DNA of 7,231 nt from an uncultured Prevotella sp. GTDB lineage: Bacteria; Bacteroidota; Bacteroidia; Bacteroidales; Bacteroidaceae. Position numbers and translations under genes: made by a program. Below are positions 1-5,946 of this stretch, piece after piece (position 1 is the first letter of the stretch; the number at the start of each line of letters is the position of its first letter). The notes beneath the pieces are model-generated. The model made no database searches. It was not told where the DNA came from and saw only the letters and a program-made list of their open reading frames with translations. The stretch is from the NCBI GenBank assembly GCA_947303825.1, contig CAMYZK010000120.1:1-7231 (forward strand). Reading direction: 5' to 3'.

Positions 1-1
1 C

Positions 2-1471
2 GTCGCCATCGTGTGTCCCGAGAGCGACATCTTCGGCGGCTTCAACCACCTGAGGCATGTCGTCTGGGCCATCGTGCTCGTAGGCCTGTTGCTGATGCTC
101 TTCATCGTGAGCCGCATCATCACCAGGGAGCTGAAGCCGCTGACGAAGCTGGCACGGCAGACGCAGGTCATTGCGGAGGGGCAGTTTGACAAGAGGCTGC
201 CCGACGACGGGCGCATTGACGAGATAGGACAGCTGGGCCACTCTTTCGGCGACATGCAGCACTCGCTGACCAACTACATAGACGAGCTGAAGAAGACCAC
301 GGCGCAGAAGGCCTCGCTGGACAGCGAGCTACAGGTGGCGAAGAACATACAGTTGTCGATGCTGCCCAAGATATACCCGCCTTATCCCGACCGCGACGAC
401 ATAGAGCTCTTCGGACAGCTGGTATCGGCCAAGGAGGTGGGCGGCGACCTCTTCGACTACTTCATACGCGACGAGAAGCTGTTCTTCTGCATAGGCGACG
501 TCTCGGGAAAGGGCGTGCCGGCATCGCTCGTGATGGCCGTCACCAGGGCACAGTTCCGCACCGTTGCCGCCCACGAGGCTATGCCCGACCGCATCATCAG
601 CGAGCTGAACGAGGCTATGGCCGAGGGCAACGAGTCGAACATGTTTGTCACACTCTTCGTGGGTGCCCTCGACCTGCCTACAGGCCGCATGCGCTATAGT
701 AACGCCGGCCACGACGCACCCATACTCATAGGCAGCGGCGCTGGGCTGCTGCCCTGCGATGCCAACATCCCCGTAGGCGTCATGCCGGGTTGGAAGTTCA
801 CCGCTCAGGAGACGACCATCGACCCGGGAACCACCATCTTCCTCTATACCGACGGACTGACGGAGGCCGAGAACAAAGACCACGCACAGTTCCAGGAGAA
901 GCGTATCTTCGAGGTTATCAACAAGACGCTGAACATGCCGAAGACGCTCATCGATGCCATGACCGATGCCGTTCACGACTTCGTGGGCGACGCCGAACAG
1001 AGCGACGACCTGACGATGCTCGCCCTGCAATACAACCACATGCAGGCCGACATCAAGTACCAGCGCAGCCTCACGCTGCCCAACGACGTGCAGGCCGTGC
1101 CACAGCTGGCAGAGTTTGTCGACATAGTGTGCGAGACAGTAGGCTTCGACATGGGAACGGCCATGAAGATGAACCTCGCCATCGAGGAGGCTGTGGTCAA
1201 CGTGATGAACTACGCCTATCCCGTTGGTGTGAAGGGCACGGTGAACATCGACGCCAAGGCCAGCGACGAATGGGTGAAGTTCATCATCAGCGACAGCGGA
1301 GCACCCTTCGACCCCACGGCGAAGGCAGAGGTGGACACCACGCTCTCGGCAGAGGAACGCGGCATTGGCGGACTGGGCATACACCTCATACGCCAGATAA
1401 TGGACAGTATAAACTATGAGCGGGAAGACGGACGTAATGTGCTGACGCTCATTAAAAAGTTAAAAGGTTAA
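2..1471 (+). CDS. HAMP / SpoIIE-type PP2C phosphatase / RsbW-like HATPase fusion (5' end missing)
   Basis: The frame is open to the window edge, so this is a 3' fragment of 489 codons. The GTG at 11 is not the start: codons before it encode VAIV, matching MAIV at the same point in the paralogue at 3782-5776, which has about 320 residues upstream. Counting from the first codon: the last periplasmic residues, a membrane helix (about 20-40), HAMP (about 41-95), a short coiled coil, then a PP2C domain (about 115-345) with metal-binding acidic sites in KEVGGD (D149), GDVSGKG (D166), YTDG (D284) and SDDLT (D335/D336). Residues 365-489 form a GHKL ATPase of the RsbW/SpoIIAB type: N-box with E396 and N400, a DSGAPFD box at 431-437, and the glycine-rich lid GIGGLGI at 454-460. 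It should dephosphorylate a phospho-STAS protein and, through the C-terminal domain, phosphorylate or bind one. The STAS gene at 3297 is the obvious partner. The domain assignment is firm; the partner is inference. Confidence 0.9.
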   Translation, partial: VAIVCPESDIFGGFNHLRHVVWAIVLVGLLLMLFIVSRIITRELKPLTKLARQTQVIAEGQFDKRLPDDGRIDEIGQLGHSFGDMQHSLTNYIDELKKTTAQKASLDSELQVAKNIQLSMLPKIYPPYPDRDDIELFGQLVSAKEVGGDLFDYFIRDEKLFFCIGDVSGKGVPASLVMAVTRAQFRTVAAHEAMPDRIISELNEAMAEGNESNMFVTLFVGALDLPTGRMRYSNAGHDAPILIGSGAGLLPCDANIPVGVMPGWKFTAQETTIDPGTTIFLYTDGLTEAENKDHAQFQEKRIFEVINKTLNMPKTLIDAMTDAVHDFVGDAEQSDDLTMLALQYNHMQADIKYQRSLTLPNDVQAVPQLAEFVDIVCETVGFDMGTAMKMNLAIEEAVVNVMNYAYPVGVKGTVNIDAKASDEWVKFIISDSGAPFDPTAKAEVDTTLSAEERGIGGLGIHLIRQIMDSINYEREDGRNVLTLIKKLKG

Positions 1472-1483
1472 AAGGTTAAAAAG
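1452..1483. repeat. Four tandem 8-bp TTAAAARG units spanning a stop/start junction
   Basis: Four consecutive octamers (ttaaaaag, ttaaaagg, ttaaaagg, ttaaaaag) run without gaps. They encode the last residues and stop codon (1469-1471) of the phosphatase/kinase gene and fill the 12-nt gap before the TTG start of the transporter gene at 1484. Every reading frame through the unit reaches TAA, so copy-number change cannot fuse the two genes. It would alter the stop-to-start spacing and the bases at the ribosome-binding position. Confidence 0.85.
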
Positions 1484-3283
1484 TTGTTTGACAGCGGGTT
1501 ACTTTTCTTGGGCTTAAGCATACAGGCCTGGATCACCATCCTGACGGTGGTGAGCATCTTCATCGTGATGTCACGGTCGAGGATTCCTGCCGAGGTGGCG
1601 TTTCTCGGAGCACTCACCGTGCTCCTCGTCACGGGCGTCGTCACCGAGGAAGAGGGCATGGCCGGCTTTGGCAGCGAGCCTGTAGTGGTGCATGCTGCCT
1701 TCTTCGTCATCATTGCCGGACTCATGCAGACGGGTGTGCTCTACTGGCTCACCAAGAACGTGCTGGGCGACCCCAAGGACTACAAGAGTGCCCTGCTGCG
1801 CCTCATGCTGCCCACCAGCATCATGGCCGCCCTGCTCAACTCGGTCAATGTGGTGGCACTGTTCATAGACGCCGTGAAGATATGGTCGCGCAAACTCAAC
1901 ATCGCCCCATCGAAGCTGCTGCTGCCACTGAGCTACGCCGCCACCCTGGGAGGTATGTGCACGCTGCTGGGCAACTCGTCGAACCTCGTCGTGGCCGGCC
2001 TCTATCTGGGCAAGACCGGACAGTCGCTCAACGTCTTCGAGCCGCTGCTGCCAGGACTGGTGCTCACCGTCGCCGGCGTGCTGATGGTGATGCTTCTGCA
2101 GCGCTTCATACCGTCAAGGGAGTCGGCAGAACAGTCGTTCGAGACCACCAGCGACTACACCGTAGAGCTGCTGGTGCCTACCGACAATCCCGCCGTGGGA
2201 GAGACGTTGGAGGATGCCGGACTGCTTAACGTGAAGGGCGGCTCACTGGTAGAGATAGTACGTTTCGACCGTGAAATCATTATGCCTGTGCCTAAGGACG
2301 AATGGATTCTTGGCGGCGACCGCCTCATCTATGCCGGACAGATCAATGAGATACTCGAGCTGAAACGCACCCATGGCCTTGCTGCCGCCGACCACCACGT
2401 GTGGAGCATCAACGACATCGACTCCAAGCGCCGTATGCGTACCGCCTACGTCACCTTCGGCAGCGAACTCATAGGACGGTCGATGACAAAGTGCGACTTC
2501 GAGCAGAAGAACAACGTAGCTCTCATAGCCGTGGCACGTCAGGGACGACGCGTAGAGGGACAGCCGCGTGAGATAAACCTGCAGGCCGGCGACACGCTGC
2601 TGCTGGAGTGTCCGCCCAAGGGCGAGGAGCAGCTGGAGCACGACAACCGCCGCTCGCTGACTTTCTTCGACAGCCACTTCGTGCCCCAGCTGGGCCCGAA
2701 GACCGTCACCTCGGCCGTCATACTGGTGCTGATGTTCTTCATCTCGTCGTTCCACATGTTGCCCCTCATGGCCACCACCATGCTGGCCGCCGGTGTGATG
2801 ATGATGCTGGGCTGCTGTCGCATAAACAACGTTGCCAAATACATCGAGTGGGAGCTGTTGCTCATACTGGGTTCTACGGTAGTATTCTCGGTGGCCATCA
2901 CCAAGACGGGCATCGCCGACATCATAGCCCATCAGGTGCTGCAGTTCTGTGGCAGCAATCCATATATTGTCATGGCCGTCATGTGCCTGTTGGCCTCGCT
3001 GGTCAGCGAGTTCGTCAGCGACGTCGGCGCCAGCGCCGTCTTCTTCCCCATCATGTATCAGCAAGCCATACTGCTGGGCTGTAATCCCATGCCGTTTGTC
3101 ATGGCACTCATGCTCAGCGTCACCATCAGCTTTGCCTCACCCATAGGCAGCAGCACGCACATGCTCATCTACGGCCCGGGCTCCTTCCGCTTTACCGACT
3201 TTGCGCGGCTGGGCATCTGGATGCACATCGTCTTGCTGGTCATAGCATTAGTCATAGTCAACATGATTTATCCATTATACTAA
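1484..3283 (+). CDS. SLC13-like membrane transporter with two central RCK_C (TrkA-C) domains
   Basis: A 599-residue inner-membrane protein. Hydrophobic segments lie at about 12-30, 36-52, 67-90, 105-130, 145-172 and 185-207. A soluble stretch (about 222-390) contains two RCK_C-like domains, near 225-296 and 315-378. A second membrane half follows (about 405-599). This order, permease half / two RCK_C / permease half, is that of SLC13-TrkA-C transporters of the DASS / ion transporter superfamily, usually annotated as sodium-coupled dicarboxylate or sulfate carriers. RCK_C domains commonly bind small ligands or nucleotides and gate transport. The substrate cannot be read from sequence. Motifs equivalent to SNT and GTxxN are divergent (LNSVNVV at 118-124, GNSSN at 163-167, SDVGAS at 512-517, SPIGSSTHM at 552-560). 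The start is TTG: an in-frame stop lies at 1469 and the next ATG (1568) would remove the first helix. The 12-nt gap after the upstream stop suggests translational coupling. Confidence 0.87.
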   Translation: MFDSGLLFLGLSIQAWITILTVVSIFIVMSRSRIPAEVAFLGALTVLLVTGVVTEEEGMAGFGSEPVVVHAAFFVIIAGLMQTGVLYWLTKNVLGDPKDYKSALLRLMLPTSIMAALLNSVNVVALFIDAVKIWSRKLNIAPSKLLLPLSYAATLGGMCTLLGNSSNLVVAGLYLGKTGQSLNVFEPLLPGLVLTVAGVLMVMLLQRFIPSRESAEQSFETTSDYTVELLVPTDNPAVGETLEDAGLLNVKGGSLVEIVRFDREIIMPVPKDEWILGGDRLIYAGQINEILELKRTHGLAAADHHVWSINDIDSKRRMRTAYVTFGSELIGRSMTKCDFEQKNNVALIAVARQGRRVEGQPREINLQAGDTLLLECPPKGEEQLEHDNRRSLTFFDSHFVPQLGPKTVTSAVILVLMFFISSFHMLPLMATTMLAAGVMMMLGCCRINNVAKYIEWELLLILGSTVVFSVAITKTGIADIIAHQVLQFCGSNPYIVMAVMCLLASLVSEFVSDVGASAVFFPIMYQQAILLGCNPMPFVMALMLSVTISFASPIGSSTHMLIYGPGSFRFTDFARLGIWMHIVLLVIALVIVNMIYPLY

Positions 3284-3296
3284 ACATTTAACAATT

Positions 3297-3599
3297 ATGA
3301 GCACAACATTCAAAGAAGAGAACAACGACTTTGTCATGTATTTTGAAGGCCGCCTTGACACGGCAGCATCACCTCAGGTAGAAAAGGACGTCGCTCCGCT
3401 TAACGACTGCACAGGACACGACATCATCCTTGACTGTAGCAATCTGGAATACATCTCGTCTAGCGGACTGCGCATCTTCCTCTCCATACTGAAGAATGCC
3501 AAGCCTAAGGGCAGTCATGTATATATCAGGGGGCTGAACGATGACCTGCGGCAGGTCTTTGCCATGACCGGATTCACCAACCTCTTTGAGTTCAAATAA
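3297..3599 (+). CDS. STAS-domain anti-sigma-factor-antagonist-like protein
   Basis: A 100-residue single STAS domain, the usual length of RsbV/SpoIIAA-type proteins. The core motif lies at 46-60: DCSNLEYISSSGLRI. The residue aligned with the phosphorylated serine of SpoIIAA (DSSGL) is Ser55; the aspartate before it is Ser54 here, a substitution I recall from other bacterial members. In partner switching the unphosphorylated STAS protein binds an RsbW-type kinase and frees that kinase's other partner. Phosphorylation by the kinase releases it, and a SpoIIE/RsbU phosphatase restores it. Both enzyme types are encoded upstream in one polypeptide, so this is its probable substrate. The gene starts 13 nt after the transporter stop at an ATG in an AT-rich context with no Shine-Dalgarno, normal for Bacteroidetes. 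The downstream target is not visible in the window: it could be a sigma factor, another regulator, or the transporter itself. Confidence 0.9.
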   Translation: MSTTFKEENNDFVMYFEGRLDTAASPQVEKDVAPLNDCTGHDIILDCSNLEYISSSGLRIFLSILKNAKPKGSHVYIRGLNDDLRQVFAMTGFTNLFEFK

Positions 3600-3634
3600 A
3601 AAATGTATGGTTTTTCTTGCATAGTTCATTTTTT
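3598..3634 (+). terminator. Candidate intrinsic terminator after the STAS gene
   Basis: AAAAAATG (3598-3605) pairs with CATTTTTT (3627-3634). The stem is extended inside by TATG/CATA across a 3-nt bulge, leaving a T-rich loop. The 3' arm is itself the U-tract, and the left arm can supply one for the opposite strand, so the site could end both convergent transcripts. The stem is AT-rich and weak, hence modest confidence. Confidence 0.45.
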
Positions 3635-3647
3635 CTCTATAACTTTG
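3617..3647 (+). promoter_or_regulatory. Bacteroidetes-type promoter on the plus strand, no obvious gene
   Basis: TAACTTTG at 3640-3647 is an exact TAnnTTTG -7 box, and TTG at 3617-3619 is a -33 box. The 20-nt spacer is within the usual range. Transcription would begin near 3653, run through the hairpin at 3661-3692 and then go antisense to the 3' end of the phosphatase gene at 3782-5776. The only start codon I see downstream begins a 35-codon frame (3706-3813) with no recognisable features. The promoter overlaps the candidate terminator. Confidence 0.5.
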
Positions 3648-3660
3648 TAGGCAGTTATCC

Positions 3661-3692
3661 AGCGTGTGTGGTGCTTACCCCGCCACCACGCT
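3661..3692. other. GC-rich hairpin in the convergent spacer
   Basis: AGCG (3661-3664) and TGGTG (3669-3673) pair with the CACCA...CGCT arm ending at 3692. This gives nine base pairs with a 4-nt bulge and a loop of about ten bases. No T-run follows on the plus strand. On the minus strand it sits between the stop of the phosphatase gene and the AT-rich stem at 3598-3634. It may be a transcript-end structure or the 5' part of a small RNA from the promoter just upstream. The rest of the spacer (3693-3781) is AT-rich and shows nothing further. Confidence 0.4.
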
Positions 3693-3781
3693 GTCGTAAC
3701 TTACCATGACACAGACAATTCACTTATTACAAATAACTAAACAACTTTTCTTTCCCATTCTTTTCGAAACAGAAGAAACGT

Positions 3782-5776
3782 CTAAGGTTGAATGCGCAGG
3801 CACATCAGCGTGAGGTCGTCGTTGGGCTGTGCACCCGAGCGGTGTGCTTCTACCGACCTCTTGAGCATGTCGATGACCTCCTTTGAGCTGAGGCTCGTGG
3901 TGTCGCTCATCAGCTCCAGCAGTCGGCTTTCGCCCAGCAGCTCCTTCTCAGGGTTCTCTGCTTCGTTGAGGCCGTCGGTATAGAGGAATATCTGCTTGCC
4001 CCTGATGTCGCTGATGGTCTCGCCTAGGAAGGGTACATCCTCCCATAGTCCCAGGGCCTGGTTGTTGTTCTCGATGGTGACGAACTGTCCGTCGATGATG
4101 GGTGGGTTGTGGCCGCAGTTGCAGAAGTCGAGGCGTCCCGTCTGCAGGTCGGCCATGGCAATGAACATGGTGACGAACATACCGGTCTCGTTGTCCTTGG
4201 TGAGGAACGCGTTGATCTGTCCTGCCACCTCGACGGGTGTCTTTCCCTGCTGTGCCACGATGCGGAAAAGATTGCGCGTGACGGCCATGAACAGCGATGC
4301 CGGCACCCCCTTGCCCGACACGTCGCCCAGGCAGAAATAGAGACGCTCGTCTTGCACGAAGAAGTCGTAGAGGTCGCCGCCCACCTCCTTGGCCGGTGTC
4401 ATGGAGGCGTAGAGGTCGATGTCCTTCCTGTTGGGGAAGGCGGGGAATATCCTGGGCACCATGCTCATCTGTATGTCGCTTGCCACCTTCAGCTCGCTCT
4501 CTATGGTAGCTTTCAGGGTGGTGGTCTTCTTCAGCTCTTCGATGTAGCTCACCAGTGAGTGCTGCATGTTGTCGAACGACTTTGTCAGCATGCCTATCTC
4601 ATCGGTATGCTTGCTGACGGGCAGCTCCATGTGGAAGTTGCCAGAGGCAATGGCTTCTGTCTGGCTGGCCAGCTTACGCAGGGGCTTGAGCTCCTTGCTT
4701 ACTATGCGTCCGAAGACAAGCAGCATGATGAGCAGTCCGGCAAGGACGATGGCCGCCACCATGCGCTGCAAGCTGTTATAGCCGCCGTAGATGTCGCTCT
4801 CAGGGCAGACAATGGCCATGCTCCATCCTGTGGTGCTCAGGGGTTTATAGAACACGTAGCACTTCTCTCCGTCCAGCTGTAGCTCCATCATGCCCTGTTC
4901 GCCGCGCTGCATGGCATGGCCAAGGGCGGTGAGGGTGGTATCGGGGCGGACGGCGGAACCGCCAGGAACAGGCTGTGCTGTGGAGGAGGTGCTGGCGGCG
5001 GAACCGCCAGGCAGCTTTTGCTCTAGCATGGGTGTGAAGATGCTCTGATAGAACAGCTTGGTGGTGTCGGGGTGAACGAAATAGGTTCCTCCTTCGCCAA
5101 TCATGATGCTGTAGGAGTTGGGGTAGGGCTTTACCGACGAGACGGTTTTGGAGAGCCACTCCAGTGACAGGTCTACCGCAATGGTACCCACATACTCTCC
5201 CCGCACGTTCTTGATGGGTTTGCAGTAGGAGGCGATCATCTCTTTCGAGTAGACCTCGTTGGCATTGAAGTCGAAGAAGGGCTCCGTCCAGCAGGGGCGG
5301 TCGAGGAGTTTGGCCAGCTGGTACCAGTCCATGTAGAAGTACTCGTACTGGTCGTTGCCTTCCTGTGTGGTATGTATGGTTCCGTGGTCGTTGTAGGAAT
5401 AGGCAGAGAAATAGCGTCCCCGGTTTTTGAAGTAGTAGGGCTCGAAGGCTATCGAGCAGCCGTTGAGGTCGGGGTTGTTCTCCATGAAGCACTGGGTGTA
5501 GACAAACATCGAGTCGGGCGCGTCCAGGTGTCGCAAGACGAGCCACTCCAGATTGTTGGTGGCCACCACCACGCGGTCGAGGAGTCCGTTGACGCGCAGC
5601 ACCGTGCTCTCCAACACCTGCGATGCGCGGCTCTCGGCCTCCTGGCGCAATGTCTGGCGTGACTGTACGAACATGAAGCCAAGGGCAGCTACGAAGACGA
5701 TAGCTGCAAAGAGCACAATCCAGAGACTGAGCCTTGCAGAGAGAGAGTTTCGGATATATGTTATAGGACTCTTCAT
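3782..5776 (-). CDS. Membrane sensor phosphatase: Cache-like periplasmic region, HAMP, SpoIIE-type PP2C
   Basis: A complete 664-residue protein. It starts with a short cytoplasmic tail, a membrane helix at about 15-37 and a periplasmic region at about 38-335. The periplasmic features (FEPYYFKN, YYVDW-like FYMDWYQ, a conserved-looking VGTIAVDLSLEWL and a TYFVHPD segment) are those of double-Cache sensor domains. A second helix (338-357), HAMP (358-411), a short coiled coil (412-432) and PP2C (about 440-662) follow. Metal-site acidic residues are present in KEVGGD (D468), GDVSGKG (D485), YTDG (D601) and NDDLT (D653/D654), so it should be active. It should dephosphorylate a phospho-STAS protein in response to a periplasmic ligand. 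It ends right after PP2C, unlike the fragment at 2-1471, which continues into a kinase domain. The linker at 256-275 carries two PGGSA copies encoded by a repeated palindrome. It lies 168 bp downstream of the NMT1-like gene on the same strand, and I see no promoter of its own. Confidence 0.92.
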   Translation of the reverse strand: MKSPITYIRNSLSARLSLWIVLFAAIVFVAALGFMFVQSRQTLRQEAESRASQVLESTVLRVNGLLDRVVVATNNLEWLVLRHLDAPDSMFVYTQCFMENNPDLNGCSIAFEPYYFKNRGRYFSAYSYNDHGTIHTTQEGNDQYEYFYMDWYQLAKLLDRPCWTEPFFDFNANEVYSKEMIASYCKPIKNVRGEYVGTIAVDLSLEWLSKTVSSVKPYPNSYSIMIGEGGTYFVHPDTTKLFYQSIFTPMLEQKLPGGSAASTSSTAQPVPGGSAVRPDTTLTALGHAMQRGEQGMMELQLDGEKCYVFYKPLSTTGWSMAIVCPESDIYGGYNSLQRMVAAIVLAGLLIMLLVFGRIVSKELKPLRKLASQTEAIASGNFHMELPVSKHTDEIGMLTKSFDNMQHSLVSYIEELKKTTTLKATIESELKVASDIQMSMVPRIFPAFPNRKDIDLYASMTPAKEVGGDLYDFFVQDERLYFCLGDVSGKGVPASLFMAVTRNLFRIVAQQGKTPVEVAGQINAFLTKDNETGMFVTMFIAMADLQTGRLDFCNCGHNPPIIDGQFVTIENNNQALGLWEDVPFLGETISDIRGKQIFLYTDGLNEAENPEKELLGESRLLELMSDTTSLSSKEVIDMLKRSVEAHRSGAQPNDDLTLMCLRIQP
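4951..5011. repeat. Two direct copies of a 16-bp palindromic sequence inside the Cache region
   Basis: The sequence cggcggaaccgccagg occurs at 4951-4966 and 4996-5011, exactly 45 bp apart, so both copies are in the same codon phase. Each holds GGCGG-AA-CCGCC, able to form a 5-bp GC hairpin. On the coding (minus) strand they encode the two PGGSA segments (residues 256-260 and 271-275), with a low-complexity Ser/Thr/Ala stretch between them. Confidence 0.85.
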
Positions 5777-5796
5777 AACCCTTTATCTTTTTTTAT

Positions 5797-5824
5797 TTTA
5801 GAATTAAGATTTTAGAATTTAGAT
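5797..5824. repeat. AT-rich heptanucleotide tandem repeat, left block
   Basis: Four consecutive 7-bp units (tttagaa, ttaagat, tttagaa, tttagat), including an exact 11-bp repeat at 5795-5805 and 5809-5819. They lie just upstream of the phosphatase start on the minus strand. The same 7-bp period resumes beyond the GC-rich segment at 5829-5886. Confidence 0.75.
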
Positions 5825-5894
5825 GTATTCTTGCGTCCCTGCGGTAGCAAGCGACCAGAGGTCGAGCGCTCGCTTCGCTGCGAGGGAGATGTAT
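5821..5894. mobile_element. Candidate small palindromic (REP/MITE-like) insertion with an 8-bp flanking duplication
   Basis: The 58-bp GC-rich segment 5829-5886 is bounded by identical octamers agatgtat (5821-5828 and 5887-5894), which looks like a target-site duplication. It is strongly self-complementary: TCCCT (5836-5840) with AGGGA (5883-5887), AAGCGA (5849-5854) with TCGCTT (5870-5875), GACC-AGA-GGTC (5853-5863) and the perfect palindrome CGAGCGCTCG (5863-5872). It has no coding capacity and its composition contrasts sharply with the AT-rich repeats on either side. Calling it mobile is inference. It could also act as a transcript-stabilising or attenuating hairpin between the NMT1-like and phosphatase genes. 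Confidence 0.5.
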
Positions 5895-5897
5895 GAA

Positions 5898-5946
5898 TTT
5901 AGAAGTACTTCTTAACTCTTACCTCTTAATTCTTAACTCTTACCTC
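5898..5946. repeat. Heptanucleotide tandem repeat, right block
   Basis: After tttagaa (5898-5904) and gtacttc (5905-5911), five units of seven run without gaps from 5912 to 5946: ttaactc, ttacctc, ttaattc, ttaactc, ttacctc. The last unit overlaps the stop codon of the NMT1-like gene (5945-5947 on the minus strand), so unit gain or loss happens at the very end of that gene. Confidence 0.8.

Noticed and set aside
11..13. GTG at 11 as the start codon of the first gene
   Set aside because: The frame stays open to the window edge, and the codons before it match the paralogue, so the true start lies outside the window.
329..1384. Long minus-strand open frame (351 codons) opposite the phosphatase/kinase gene
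   Set aside because: Composition is His/Val/Leu-rich with no family motifs. It is a by-product of the GC-biased third positions of the plus-strand gene, whose catalytic motifs are intact.
2243..3064. Minus-strand frame (273 codons) opposite the transporter gene
   Set aside because: Low-complexity His/Gln/Gly-rich translation without hydrophobic or domain structure. The sense frame is a complete transporter.
3706..3813. 35-codon plus-strand frame starting at ATG 3706, downstream of the spacer promoter
   Set aside because: No ribosome-binding or conservation evidence, and the 3' third is simply antisense to the phosphatase gene. Noted only because a promoter precedes it.
4845..5546. Second minus-strand frame (233 codons) within the Cache region
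   Set aside because: Arg/Leu/His-rich out-of-frame translation of a gene whose main frame has clear domains along its whole length.
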